Below are positions 11,591-23,124 of a DNA stretch of 64,000 nt, piece after piece. The notes under the pieces were generated by a model. That model searched no databases, was not told the origin of the DNA, and was given only the letters and a program-made list of their open reading frames with translations. The DNA lies in the NCBI GenBank assembly GCA_009823395.1, contig CM020517.1, positions 16,346,001-16,410,000 on the forward strand, written 5' to 3'. This DNA is from Thamnaconus septentrionalis (lineage: Eukaryota > Chordata > Actinopteri > Tetraodontiformes > Monacanthidae). How positions within the stretch are numbered: position 1 is the stretch's first letter; each line of letters opens with the position of its first letter. A program made the position numbers and the translations under genes.

Positions 11591-12125
11591 CTCATTATGA
11601 GTTCTGCATTTAACCTTGAAAGTCACCACTGCGTCCTTGTTTACCGTCTTACTTCCCTCCGCTGCTGCTCCAACTCTGCCTGCTGCCTTTCACTTCCCTC
11701 TTCTGCTCATCATCCGCAGCCGATGAGGGTGGAAAAAAAAAAACAAAAACACTTTTGGCTTTGGCAGACCTCGAGACGAACCCGTCGCCTCACCTCTCTC
11801 CTCCTCCTCCTCTCTGCCCCCCAGGTGCCTCGGCGGCTCGTGCAGCCCTGACGAGGAGCGCCTTCGACAGCTCCATCAATAATACAGGCCGACATAAACA
11901 CACCCACTGCTTCAACTTCACAGTAAGAATGAAATGCTAATGTCTTTTTTTTTTCTCTTCTCCTCTCCTCCTTCACATTATTCCACTGTCAGGAGCTTCA
12001 AGCCGTCCTGCTGTGCCCCCCCTGCCCCCCCCCGCCTCACCTGTGCCACCAGGGCTATTTCTTATTCCTTGCTTCTCCTCTGTACTCCTTAACCCCAACC
12101 CCCCTACACACTACCACACAAACAG

Positions 12126-12127
<2 letters not shown>
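11591..12127. other. Single-copy DNA with an exon-like segment at 11825-11922
   Basis: A polypyrimidine tract ending in CCCCCCAG (to 11824) and a GTAAGA donor-like site at 11923 bracket 98 bp that is open in one frame. No family is recognised, so this is not called as a gene. Confidence 0.3.

Positions 12128-12173
<46 letters not shown>
12128..12173. repeat. (CA)n microsatellite
   Basis: About 22 CA units. Confidence 0.95.
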
Positions 12174-12175
<2 letters not shown>

Positions 12176-12337
12176 AACACACTCTTCACCCAACCATGGT
12201 GCGCTCCATCCACCAGTCCTGAAGGTTGGACTTTAATAAATGTCACATCCAATCAAGCAGAGCTGCGTCTGTGGAGCAGACATGCCCAAAAGGAAAGGAA
12301 GCGGGGGCATGCGTAGAGTGCCCCCCACCCCCGACGA

Positions 12338-12351
12338 CACACACACGAACA

Positions 12352-12395
<44 letters not shown>
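12338..12395. repeat. (CA)n microsatellite, imperfect start
   Basis: ACAC tract with GA and AA breaks near its start. It has the same orientation as the CA tract 165 bp upstream. Confidence 0.95.
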
Positions 12396-12396
<1 letters not shown>

Positions 12397-14254
12397 CAGT
12401 GGGCTGGCTTCAGTATAAAGAAACATGGGGGTGAGGGGCAGAGAACAGGATGACAGTGCAATTAAGCCGTCTTCCTCTTCGGCTCTTCCCAGGAGGAATT
12501 CTACTCGTCTGCTCTATTTCCGTGTGACTTTTGAACCTCATTGTTTATCCCAGAGTCACTTAGTTGAAGTGTAAAACACAACAAACAGAGCTATTTTTTG
12601 CATGTGCCCACTCAGAAGTGATTTATAATGTTTCCTTTATCCTTCTTTCAACTGACTGACTGTCGCTTGACAAACTGTTCAACCATGCCGGAGGGCACTG
12701 AGCTCGCCTTCTTTAGCGTCTACACCCAATGATGCATGTATTAAAAAACATTTGCATATCAAACACTGTCATTTTGCCTGATTATTTTTGCAATATTGCT
12801 TCTTATGAATGTTACATAGTTGTGAAATCAAACTATTCACCCGTTTACCCATTAGACCTGTCGTTTGCAAAGCTACTATGAAAATGATGTACCATTATTA
12901 CAAACTCTCCTGTGTTTGTGGTTGGTGTCGCTCTTGCGGAGGGAAGTGGTGAAAGGCGATGGAGAAGTGTGAAGGAGGAAAGAGGCAGCGAGGGTCAAGA
13001 AAACAAGTAGAGAAAGTGTCCCCGGCCAAAAGGAGGAGGGTCAATAAACTCTGCGTGTGACACTGAACTCTGAGTTGACTTTCCCTCTGCTGGAAAAGTC
13101 TTCAGTTCCAGAACTGCTGCCTGTACAGTCAAACCTGAGTAGGTCAGGCTGCTGCAGGACAACCATAAAAGCCAATACTAATATTCACCGTGGCAACAGC
13201 TAACTGTTATCACTGCGTAGACATAAATTGCACTCAGATAAAAGGAGAAAGCCTTGGAAGTGTTTTTTTCTGTTTCATTGGACTTTGTTTGATACGGATA
13301 TTAAAAAATAATCCAAATTGAAACAGTGTGTCTGGCCATCGAGGGGGGAAACAGAGAGAAACTAATTCAAAGTTTAGGTTTTTCCACTTTTTAGTGACTT
13401 CATCACTAAAGGTTGACTGTTGGGTGACTTCTCGCTCATTTCCTCGTCTTCGGCTCCTCGTGTAACAGCCTCCTCTTCTTTTTCATCGGCCCTGCCATTG
13501 TCACCGCTGGTCGTAGCTGCCCACTGAGACCAGGTCTTGTCAGGTCTGGTCTTACGAGGCTGGTTCTTGGCCAGGACACGCTAAGTTGGGTGTGCAAGGA
13601 GCCTAATTATCCCCGCAGCTCATCAGTTAACCATCACAACAACTCCAGAGCTGCATAATTATAGTAAGAAATGTTGCATAGTTCCTCTTTAACCCTGCAT
13701 ACTGGGATTGAGTGACCTCCCACTTCAGACAACAAGACGTTTCATGGTTAACAAACTCAGTTTTTCTCTAAACCTCCTTCCTGAACTGGAGCTCCGGCCT
13801 TTCGGTGAATTCATCTTTGTGTACATTCAGTTCACATGTAGACGCTTCCCCGTATTAAGTGCATTTTTTTGTTTGTTTGCATTCCTCTTGCACTCAGGAA
13901 TGCACGTGCTTGGCTGCAGGCAATTGGGCACATGCTGCAGCATTTACACAAAGCCGCCGCTGCTTCCTGCATCTCATCGAGCGAAGCCATAAACAGAGAT
14001 GAGTTTACACTGTCACGCATCAGCGCGTCTCTGTCCGGTGAGCTCCGGCGGGCGCAGCAGAGTTCCTCAGGTCTGGCATTGTTTGCGGTGCTCTTTGGTG
14101 GTAGCTTGTGCTTTTGTAATTGGTGGTCCTCAGAGTGCAGCTCCACGCAGCGGCGGCGAAGGGTTGACCCAGCGTGGCCGGTGCGATACGGCCTCAAACC
14201 TGAGGGGATCTATGAAGGGCGGCGTGACACCGAGAAGACACTCAACCTGCAGGG
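12396..14254. other. Single-copy DNA, nothing recognised
   Basis: Mostly AT-rich with no simple repeat over 20 bp. A 141-codon plus-strand frame at 13869-14294 has no recognisable domain. Confidence 0.35.
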
Positions 14255-14560
14255 TTTGCAAAAAATTAAAAGTCCCCAGAACTCACTGGGATGACTGTTA
14301 CATGATAGTTTAGCATAGAAAAGAGTGATTAAATGCAAAATCGAGGAACTGGCGACTTGTTAGTGGTTGTACCCTGCCTTCACCCCATGACACCTGGGAG
14401 AGGCTCCACCAGATCCTCAAACCCTGAGCTCGGGAATCAGCAGGTATAGAAAATGGATGGATGGATGAATGCAAAATCTCAACATGTCCAAACATGTAAA
14501 AAACAAAACAAAAACAAACTGAAAATTAAAAGTTTGGGGTCAGCTTGAAACTCACTGGGA
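14255..14560. repeat. Interspersed repeat copy 1, interrupted by a retroposon
   Basis: Shares words such as ATGATAGTTTAGCAT and AATGCAAAATCTCA with 16995-17240, so both belong to one dispersed family. Within the copy, AATTAAAAGT and CTCACTGGGATGAC occur twice (about 14267 and 14525), which suggests an internal tandem duplication of about 122 bp once the inserted retroposon is removed. I cannot name the family. Confidence 0.6.
14343..14467 (+). mobile_element. 5'-truncated LINE/SINE tail, ATGG-ending fish family, with target duplication
   Basis: The sequence follows the widespread fish retroposon end (ACTGGCGAC...ACCCTGCCTTCACC, CTGGGAGAGGCTCCA, AATGGATGGATGG). AATGCAAAATC flanks it on both sides (14332-14342 and 14468-14478), an 11-bp target-site duplication as left by LINE-driven insertion. 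The element is about 125 bp, so it has lost its 5' part. The uninterrupted site is present at about 17087-17099 in the sister repeat. The family assignment is from memory of teleost genomes; the duplication is read directly. Confidence 0.85.
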
Positions 14561-15658
14561 TGACAGTCGGATCCACTGGTTTCCACTGCCAACAGCCCCC
14601 CTGACCACGCCAGGCTTAACTGAGCAAGTAAAGTTCCACCCAGCCAGGAAGAGGGAGTCACATGACCTCTCAGCCCCTCCCCTTTGTTCAATCCAACCAA
14701 TTAGTCGAAAGGCCAGGCAGTGACGGCGGCTCCTCTGTTTATCTTGTGGAGGAGATACGAGACAGTGTGAAGTATGCGGTCATGCGGGCTCGCCCTCCTG
14801 GGCCGAGCCGAGCGAGCCCTCGCCACCTGCACAGGAAAAAGTTTTGTTTTTTTTGTTAGGGCGGCGTGTGTCAAGCGATGACATTAGCGCTTCACGCCAT
14901 GCTGCCCTGTGGCTGATAAGGCAGCGCCTCAGACTCAGACCCGCTGTTCCGAGCGCCTGAGCCTGCTTCGTCAGCCAAATCGATTCTGCCACGCTCCACA
15001 GAGTGTCCATTAGGACCGACTCGTTCAAAAATGATTACCTCCCACTTTGCCCATTTTGAACACGTCAATTCTTAAAGGTTCAATTTGTAACTTGTCTGAC
15101 TATTGAGTCTCATTTCCTGGTTATTGGGTTTTTGACATTTCTGGGTTTCCGGTGGCCATAAAATCTGTCGCAAGTTGATTGGAAATGAGCGTCGGGAGTG
15201 GCCACTTTTTCAGGTCAGTCATCGTGCAAAGGACTCGCTCGCGGGTGGGACAGTGGCGAAGTCCCACATGCACATTGAGGCACCGCAAATCAGCCAGGTA
15301 GCTCAGCGGAGCGCTTAGCAGGACCAACAGCAGGCGAAGGGAAAACAAACACAGGGGCCAACCAGTAAATCACCGCCATCCCCAGCAGCTCAGCGGGGAT
15401 TGGATGGCACTGGGGGACGGGGGGTTGGGAGGGTAGCGGTGAGAAATCATCAGCAGGGAGGAGGACTTACAGGACCTGGGAGGTGATGAGGGAGGACCGC
15501 CAGCAGTCTGAGGGAAACCTTGGGAGTGATTGATAGCGTGGGGTGATCAAGAGGCAGCAGAGGGCAGAAACCGGACACCCACATTACCAGAGACTTTCAG
15601 CTGGACTCGGCTAATTTTTCCAAGAGGAGGAAGATGGAGGAGGACAGGATGGGTGGAG

Positions 15659-15661
<3 letters not shown>
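14561..15661. other. Single-copy DNA; one MITE-end-like word at 15073
   Basis: TTAAAGGTTCAATTTGTAAC at 15073-15092 resembles the terminal repeat of the 193-bp MITE at 40657, but no second end is visible. No gene supported. Confidence 0.35.

Positions 15662-15690
<29 letters not shown>
15662..15690. repeat. (GA)n microsatellite followed by a G-run
   Basis: About 14 GA units, then G8. Confidence 0.9.
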
Positions 15691-15696
<6 letters not shown>

Positions 15697-16734
15697 CGGG
15701 CACGGTCACAGCTGTACCAGACGTCTAAATAACATCCCTCTCATTCTCAATCCCCAGACTCCCCTTCCTCTTCACGCCCCTCCAATCCCATCCAACCCCC
15801 GAATGACAGGAAGCGGAATGTTTGCCCTTTGACCCGTCGGGAATGCTTTCCTCTCTCTGTCCCAGTTGCAGAGGGCGCGTCGCATCCCCGGCCCTAATGG
15901 AGCAGAATGTCCTGCACTGTACGTCCATCCACATGTACAGACAGATCATGTGCTCCTTTTCTTTTTTTTTTGGCAACCCAACTGTTCTCAACTTAACAAA
16001 AGTTTTGTTTACATGGTCACTTTTCAAACTGAGGGAAAACCAGACTGTCCTGTTTACATGAAGAGTGGATGAAGTGACTGGATTTGATTTGTGGATTCCC
16101 TGACGGTGACGCAGCCTGTTTGTGACATCATCACATGATCCCACGAGTATTTAAAACAGAGTTATTTAATTTAAATCTAATTAAGTTTGACTTGTCTGGC
16201 ACCTCTCATATGTTAGAAATGTAACACAGAGTGCTTCATGTTAGCTGTCGTAATCAAGCTTGTTGTGTTGCATGTTGCGTTTCTTTTGAAATTGCAACAC
16301 CAAAGAAACGTCCTCCTCCTTGTCCACGCACACACAATGGAACCCATGGTCCAGGCTCCTCTGAAAAAGTTTCCAACACCACTGATGGTGAGGCGACAGG
16401 TACCCTGGCGGGCTACACCGGGACCCCATCTGCCCCGCGGCACCCTGCCAGCTGCGGTGTGAGGTATTGCACCACAGTCCTGGCTTTGGATGCCTTTGGA
16501 TATGACGGCAAATGGGCCGTGTCTGTGGACCATTACTCTATGGACTCAGCTGAGGCAGCAGAGGGAACGCTGAGTAATGGAGATAAACTTTTCAGCTGAT
16601 GAATAGCACATCCCGCTGATGAGACTGCGCGGTGGCCACAGCCCTCCTGGTTCCCTGTTTTTGGAAAAGAGGGGCAGTGCTCGGAGGCCGGCCTCCGCCA
16701 AACAAGCGTGAAAAAGACTTTGTTCGTGGCCTCC
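15691..16734. other. Single-copy DNA, no gene supported
   Basis: A 122-codon plus-strand frame (16231-16599) overlaps a 106-codon minus-strand frame. Neither shows a domain, and overlapping long frames in a stop-poor stretch point to chance. Confidence 0.35.
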
Positions 16735-16960
16735 ATTGAGTTCAAATAAATGTATATTTAGGGCATAACTTTCCAGTTGATGCTCTTTTCCTGTGTTCCT
16801 ATAATATGCCCAAAGTCAGACGTTTAACTTTCAGCTTGGACACCGCCAGCCCCCCCTTAGATGATTAAACATCCAAAAAAGTCAATCGAACTCGAGAAAA
16901 TAGCATATTTAGCCCTCTGTTTGTAGCCTTCTGGAAGGATTCTAAAATTCAGCTTCTTGA
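16735..16960. repeat. Interspersed repeat fragment with GCATATTTAGCCCTCTGTT
   Basis: The 19-nt word GCATATTTAGCCCTCTGTT occurs exactly at about 16902-16920 and again at about 36435-36453. AAATTCAGCTTCTTG is also shared with about 60688. This is a dispersed teleost-type non-autonomous element; limits are approximate. Confidence 0.5.
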
Positions 16961-16994
16961 TAATGCTAATGCTTTTCTATATATTCAGAAGTAT

Positions 16995-17240
16995 ACAAAA
17001 ACTTTCGAAAAACTTTAAAAGTCCAAGATCAGCCCAAAACGTGCAGTCAGTTCTATGATAGTTTAGCATGAAAAAGAATGAAAGAATGCAAAATCTCAGC
17101 ATATCTAAATATCGAAGAATGTAATACTATACACTATCAATTTTTGGGGGGATGTCAAAAATTTGAAAGAATCAAAAATCGCAGTAATGGCTGCTCTATT
17201 ATGGTTTAGCACGAAAATGTCAGAAAGAACACCAAATCTA
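16995..17240. repeat. Interspersed repeat copy 2, uninterrupted
   Basis: Sister of the repeat at 14255-14560. TATGATAGTTTAGCATGAAA at about 17053 and TATGGTTTAGCACGAAAA at about 17199 are two internal copies about 144 bp apart. It carries the intact AATGCAAAATCTCAG site that is split by a retroposon in the other copy. Confidence 0.6.
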
Positions 17241-18729
17241 CTGGGAAAAAAGCTCAACTTTCACGCCAACCTTAATTCTAACCCTAATCCGAACCCCCGG
17301 TTCCAACCCAAACCCTGTGGTTATCCGTTGTCATTTTAGGAAGACAGAGGTAACGTAAGACAGCGTCACATACCATCAGTACGTCAGTGCTATGAAAGTG
17401 ACCCCGTGGCCTCTCTCACCCACCACTCTCAGGCATTGAGACCCTCGGGTCTCTCTCGGAATGCTCGGTTTCCTCTCATCACCGATTAGGTCCAGATGAG
17501 ACCTTAGACCACAGCCCCGTTTCTCCGTGGCTCACAATTCAAAGCAGATGGCTTTACGAATAGCGGGCCAAAGCCGCCCTACCCCAAGAAAAAAAAAAAA
17601 AAAAAAAAAAAAAGCCGGCGCGACGTGCGTCTGCCAAGACACGGGGCTGCCGCGGCGCAATCGCTCGCGAAAATTCTCCTCCATGAAAGGGAGGGCGATT
17701 TGAGTGTCTAAGCCGGGCTAAAGCTCTTACACCGAAATAATAGCTTGACTGAAAAGCATGGCTGTCAAATGCCGCCTTCCTTTTTTTTTGTGCTGGGCTA
17801 CAGGCCTGTCAGTCACGATGGTATCAGCAGCGCGGCTGAGGCGTGAACTCATAAAGGTCCGGGGCTAATAGGAAACAGGACATTGTGGGACCCCTCCCTT
17901 AAACACACACACACACACACACACACGTCATTGCAAATACACAAGGGCACATCACGCCGGGCTGATACTGAGCACAGCCGTGAAAAGACTCATTACATGC
18001 CTTAAATTCTACTTCAGTGTCTGCTTTTTCTTTTTTTCTTTCTTTGATAAAGCAGCATCACACCGATGGGATTGAACATAAACGTGTACATGATTGAAAT
18101 GGATTATTCTGCGCGAGGAAGAGGCGGAGGAGGAGGAGATGCTGTGTTATGAGCCATCATGGGCCGCTTACACCTCCCATAAAAGTCATTTTGATAAAAG
18201 CTACTGGGTGTAAGGGTGACCGTCTGGACAGCGCTGACGCTGGCGGGAGAAGATATTTACGTGGAGTTCTTCCACTCGGTCTCTTGTAAAAAGCACGAAG
18301 CGGTGTTGATCGACGCGGAGTGAAGAAGTTTCTCACCGCTAGGTTTCTCAGATCACTGCACAAGCCTCGTCTTCACTCTGACAACCGCATGTGACGTTTT
18401 CTCTTACTGTCATAGGTGTTGCTCCAAAACGTCACTTCTTCAAAAACATCGGGGACGACTCATTCCTCTCCGTCTCCGCCCCCAGTTCTGCAAAAACACA
18501 CAAATATCAAAGAGAAATGACTAATATGTTGTGACTGTAATTGACTAAACAGCAGCCTTTGTGCACTGTGACTTCTGCCTTAAAAACAATAGTCACGCAT
18601 TTTGTTGGTTGACACCATTGCGTGTTACTGGGGGAAGTCATGTGCATCCTGTTTTAAATAGAACTACACAGCTGAGTCCAAAAGGAACACAAGTCTGTTG
18701 CAATCGCACTGCCTGCTTTGCACTTTCTG
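17241..18729. other. Single-copy DNA with A-run and CA tract
   Basis: A short degenerate CCCTAA-like stretch lies at 17275-17316. An A25 run is at 17589-17613 and a (CA)12 tract at 17902-17926. The 17420-17880 interval has the balanced look of a conserved non-coding block. No gene supported. Confidence 0.35.
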
Positions 18730-18752
18730 ACACACACACACACACACACACA
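18730..18752. repeat. (CA)n microsatellite
   Basis: About 11 CA units. Confidence 0.9.
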
Positions 18753-19263
18753 GCAAAAAGAAATGTTGGATTGTTGGGTGCATGTTGGGTATTGATGTTG
18801 TCCAACCAGTCTGCTCATTCCGACCTCTGACCCCAAATATCAAGGAAGACATTTTCCTCCACACAACTGACGCTCCCTGGATATTTTCGGGAACTTTTTT
18901 GGAGCCATGAATCCCCGCAATTCCCGAACAACAGTTTGTGGAAAACTAAGACCAGCCTGCCTGGCCGCAGCAATCAGAGTCATGCAAAAAAAAACCAAAC
19001 ATTTTCTTGCACTTCCATATTTCCACCACCATGGGCCCCAGCAAGCGTCCTAAATTTCCTGGGCAGATCAAATTGTCATGATAATTTTTCAATCCACTGC
19101 AGCACCCAGAAGCAATTTTATTGAAATGCAAAACACTGTTTGCAACTCTTTCAGATACAAACTGAGCATCATAGAGCATAAAATGTCTTTTAGTTTTAGA
19201 ATGGAGACATTTTTCCAGATTGAAAGCATCAGATCAAAACGCTGACATTTTGAGGCCCAGAAT
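18753..19263. other. Single-copy DNA, nothing recognised
   Basis: No open frame of note and no recognised repeat. Confidence 0.35.
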
Positions 19264-19331
19264 GTGAGGGCCTGAAAAGACCTCCAGCCTATCAGCTCCT
19301 GCTCGCTGCTGATAGGCTGGAGGTCCCTCAC
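19264..19331. other. Long hairpin: 18-bp perfect arms plus extension
   Basis: Bases 19279-19296 are the exact reverse complement of 19308-19325, with an 11-nt loop. Outside this, GTGAGGG at 19264-19270 can pair with CCCTCAC at 19325-19331 across an 8-nt bulge (one base is shared between the two helices). As RNA it would be a hairpin of about 68 nt, a microRNA-precursor-like size, but a perfect 18-bp stem is also what a small inverted duplication looks like. No transcription evidence can be read from the sequence. Confidence 0.8.
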
Positions 19332-20959
19332 CTCTCCAACCTCCGCTCGCCTCCCTATCAGCCTCGTGCGTTCAGCAAATGATGTCATCAGACGCAACTT
19401 CCCACTAACTGGAAGACCTTTGGCGACGTTGGGCGCAGAAGGGCTCCTGCAAGGAGACGAGTGCGAGACGCAGCTGCAGCGTTGGTGGAAATCAGAGCGA
19501 ACGCCATGAATGATTTAGCGGCGCGCTCAGATTTGATATACGATGTTGTCATCTTTCCCTCTCTGCCTGCTCTCCCCTCGTGCACCTCCTCTTCTTCCTA
19601 TAATTCACTTACACTCTGATGTCGCCTACAGCAGTTTCCAATTAAGATTAGGTTTTGTGCTTCAGCAAAGGGGGCGATGGAGGAGGTTGTGTGGGGGTGG
19701 AGGTGGTTCGCACTGCATATGATGTGATAAAAGACTGAGAATTAATAGGACGTAATAAATAAATAGTAATGAGGCCAGTTAAAAGATAAAATATCACTGA
19801 GTTTCCACGCGGAGCTCCTTGGTCCTCGGGGTGACTGCGAGTTTGGATCTTGATAAACTCCTTTACGTTATGGCTTTTAAACAGTGCTTTTCCCAACTCC
19901 AGCGACAGTTGTTGTAGATAAACTGTACTATATAAAATGGCGGTGACCTTGATACGACCCAGAGGTTGGAAGTGAACTTCAAGGAATATGCAGGCGATGA
20001 GAAGATGTGCAGGAGGTGAGAAATGTATATTTAAATCCTACAGCGAGAGAAGATTGGAAGGCTGGTGGCTGGTGGTAAAAACAAAGTTCATTTCTCATAA
20101 AGGCCCGTAATAATGTCTTTGCAGCGCATACCAGTATTAATATTAATGTAATCTGTTGTCACAATATTTTTTACGCCTTGGAATAAGTTTTGGTTATTAC
20201 ATTATTGCAACGCTCACAACAGAAAATAAAAGTTTCCCTTCTCTTTGATCTTAATTCATAAGTGACATTTGAAACTTAATGATGTTAAAACTATCTTCTG
20301 GTCTAATATACTGTTTCATTGGAAATCCTTGACTTATTTTTCCTCCAAATTGCCAACAACAGCACAACAACTGATAGGAAAGGCACAAATTCTTCCCGAC
20401 CGCACGAGCCAAAGAATCAACCCGTGACTCAACTCAGCCTCGTCTTCCCCAAAACGAGTTACGACCGGGCTGCTCTGTTGTGGCGGACGAGCAACATCTG
20501 CAGACAGTGAACCGCACCTTCCAGCACACTTTCGAACTCCAGCCCGCGTCACTGCGAGAGCCCATAAAGCAGCGATATTATTAGGAGGGAGTGGCAGCAA
20601 GGACAAACGCTCATCAGGCTGAACTCCCTCCACATCTGCGGGGGACGGTCGCCGCCGCCGCCGCCGCCTCCATCCATCACGCAGACAGAACTCAGCCGCT
20701 GCCTCACCCCCTACACTCGTCCACAAATATCTGTACTTTCTGCTCCTGACATTGGAAAAGCATGGTTTGGACTACGCTGTCTAGAAGGGGGAATATTTTA
20801 GAGTAGCTCAGCTTTGGCGTCACTGTTCAGTATGTTTTCGGTGAAGATAAAAATAAACGTGTAGATAAGATAACATTGGTTATTGTGATGAAGAGCATCA
20901 ACATCCAATAATGGCTCACTGGTCGTAACTGTTATTTATGACTGGTTGCTCTGCAGTTG
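19332..20959. other. Single-copy DNA, nothing recognised
   Basis: Includes a short CCG run at 20650-20668. A 130-codon minus-strand frame crosses it and looks like low-complexity translation. Confidence 0.35.
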
Positions 20960-21497
20960 ATAAAGAAAATATAATATATAGTATTGAGAGTGGCAAAGCT
21001 GTTAATAATGATTCGGATGCTCGCGCAAGACCTCTGACCTCTGACCTCCGACCAGCTCAGTCCAGATTATTCTGTCACAGCTTTTTTTATTCTTGCAAAA
21101 TGATCAACGTAGGCAGATGCCGGTGCTCTGGAGTCTGGATCTGCTCTAGGTTTCTTCCCACAGGGGAGTTTTTCCAGGCCACTGTCGCACTCTGCTTGCT
21201 CTGGGGGCCCAGTTGGTTCCTTGTTCTCTGATTGCACAGAGCGCTTTGAGACGTCTTTGGATGTGATTTAGCGCTGTACAAAAAAAAAAAGGTGATTGAC
21301 TGATTGATCAACTAATGAATTGTTTCATTCATGGCAAAGAAAAACATTTCTACTTTTTTAAACTTCAGTAAATTTCAGAACCTGCACTTTCTTACTTTTA
21401 CTTGAGCAAAGGAGCCAAATGAGTCTTTTTACTTTTACCAGAGTATTTGTACTTTTATTTGAGTACACAATGTGAAAACTTTGACCACCTCTGCTAA
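20960..21497 (+). mobile_element. hAT-like non-autonomous element, copy 1 (interrupted)
   Basis: Matches the other copies at 46000 and 60186 in order: GTATTGAGAGT...CAAAGCTGTT, GACCTCTGACCTC, TCCAGATTATTCTGTCAC, TTGCAAAATGATCAAC, TTTCAGAACCTGCACTT, TTTTACTT.AG, and the end GACCACCTCTG. The CAGAGGTGG-type end is what hAT termini look like (established knowledge); hAT membership is inferred. The left terminus is missing. A retroposon splits it at 21109-21304. There is no transposase. Confidence 0.7.
21109..21304 (+). mobile_element. LINE/SINE 3' end nested in the hAT-like element
   Basis: Fish retroposon 3' sequence (TCTGCTCTAGGTTTCTTCCC, GGAGTTTTTCCAGGCCACTG, GCGCTTTGAGA, GATTTAGCGCTGTAC, A-run, TGATTGA tail). 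TGATCAAC flanks it at 21101-21108 and 21305-21312, an 8-bp target duplication. In the intact copy at about 60461-60490 the same site continues without interruption. At about 196 bp it is either a short SINE or a 5'-truncated L2-type LINE. Confidence 0.85.
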
Positions 21498-22344
21498 TAC
21501 GAAACAAGCAAACGTTGGATTCGTGCGTTCTTCACGCACCGCTCCACCTTTCTTTAAACGTGCGTGCGTGAGCGCGAGCGTGCGCCCAGTCCATCGATTT
21601 CTGCCCTAAGCCCCTCCGCTGGCATGTGAGGTAACAGATGAAGCTGCCGAGCGCCGTCTGAACCCCCTGACCTCCGGCAGGCTCCACTGACGGAGCAGCG
21701 AGAGGATCAGAGAGCAGATTTGGAGCGGGGACAGTTACATACCATACATCCCAAAGACAGCAAACAGCCTGCCGGGGCTTAAAGACCAGAGCCACCAATT
21801 CAATTTAATTGTTCTCCAAAAAATAAAATAAAAAGGTGGTGGTGGGGGGTTCTGCAGCAGATCGAGGAGCTCAGCTGTGGTGAGGGAGGAGGGGTGGTGA
21901 CAGCGGGATAAAGGGATAAGAAGGCGGGGGTGGGGGGGGGGGGGTGATTGATTAAAATATAGAAATATAGACTGGATATAGATCAAAGATGAGGCAGGGT
22001 GGCGGGATTTGCTTTTGAGGGTTATAATGTGTCACTAGTGGAGAGGGATTTGGTTTAATAAACCTCAGCCCCCCCAGAAAGCAGAAATATGCTTTTTTTC
22101 CTCGGCGGCTGCTGGAGTGGAAACCGCTGGCGGAGGACGAGTGTTTGTCCGAACGCTGGCCACCGCCGCTGCCGCTGCCGCCGCCGCCGCCGCCGCCGAG
22201 CAGCGTTGCCGCTGATGATGTGTTGATGGAGTCGGCTCGTGTTTCCCAGCGGCCACGACCGCCGAGACGGTGCCGCGGCCGGGTGCCTTCCCCCCCCGCT
22301 GCGACCGCGTTACATTCCGCTGCAAACACACAACAACAACAACC
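21498..22344. other. Single-copy DNA, CpG-rich after 22100
   Basis: Has a G12-type run near 21932 and CCG repeats at 22163-22198. The stretch 22100-22400 has many CpGs and could be a small CpG island. Open frames there are low-complexity. Confidence 0.35.
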
Positions 22345-22370
22345 AGAGAGAGAGAGAGAGAGAGAGAGAC
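22345..22370. repeat. (GA)n microsatellite
   Basis: About 12 GA units inside CpG-rich DNA. Confidence 0.9.
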
Positions 22371-23124
22371 GGCCCCCCCGCACCCCCCACCACCCTGTGC
22401 GAAGCTTCCCTGACGCGCAACCGGCATAAAAACGCCGTCCTGCAGCTGCAATTAATTCTACATCTGCTTTAAATCGAAACGGATTTCTTCACTTGTTTGT
22501 TTGGTTCGGCTCGGTTTGTTTTTGCGAGGAGGGCTTCCCCTCCTTGGGTTACCTGACCCCCCCTCTCTCTCACCCTCTCCCCCAAAAAAATGGAAGGATT
22601 TTTTTTTTTCCAAACCGCCAAAGCAAACTATTTACTATTCCGCCCAGCGATGCAGCGTCCTGAAGGAAACCGGGGCAGAACCGCATTGGAGTTTTTTTTC
22701 GCTGAGCTGGAGATTTTCCGACGTTGCTAAAGAAAGAAACGGCGTCTCGTGACAAACGGGGGGGGGGGAGGGGGGGAGCGGAGCCACTCAAGTAAACTTT
22801 CTTCACTTGTGTCAGCGCATGCAGTGTCACCCCGTCGCCCGTCTTTGCACTGCGGGCCTTTGGTGATCGGTGTCAGCAGTGCCAGACAGCAGACAGACGC
22901 TGCAATTCAACACGGCCACGTCGCTCGTTCTGCTTCAATGTTTAATGTTCGATGTTAATGTTTAACAATCACAAGCTAAACGGTCGGGGCGACGCCTACA
23001 TTAGCTCAACCAGCTAGCTCGCCGCCATCGTGCTCTTTAATTAGTCGGACTGGGAGTTAAAGAATTAATAAAGGATGAAAAGCAGCCGCCCTGATCATCT
23101 CGAGCCGCGTTCCTCAGCTGCAGT
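22371..23124. other. Single-copy DNA with T- and G-runs
   Basis: G-run at 22759-22780. No gene supported. Confidence 0.3.

Noticed and set aside
15073..15092. Second copy of the 193-bp MITE
   Set aside because: Only one terminal-repeat-like word is visible and no partner end was found within several hundred bases.
16231..16599. 122-codon open frame as a possible exon
   Set aside because: No domain, no convincing splice sites at its limits, and long frames overlap on both strands, which points to a stop-poor stretch.
17275..17316. Inverted relative of the 0.3-2.7 kb satellite
   Set aside because: It shares a few CCCTAA-like words only. The non-telomeric core words of the satellite are absent.
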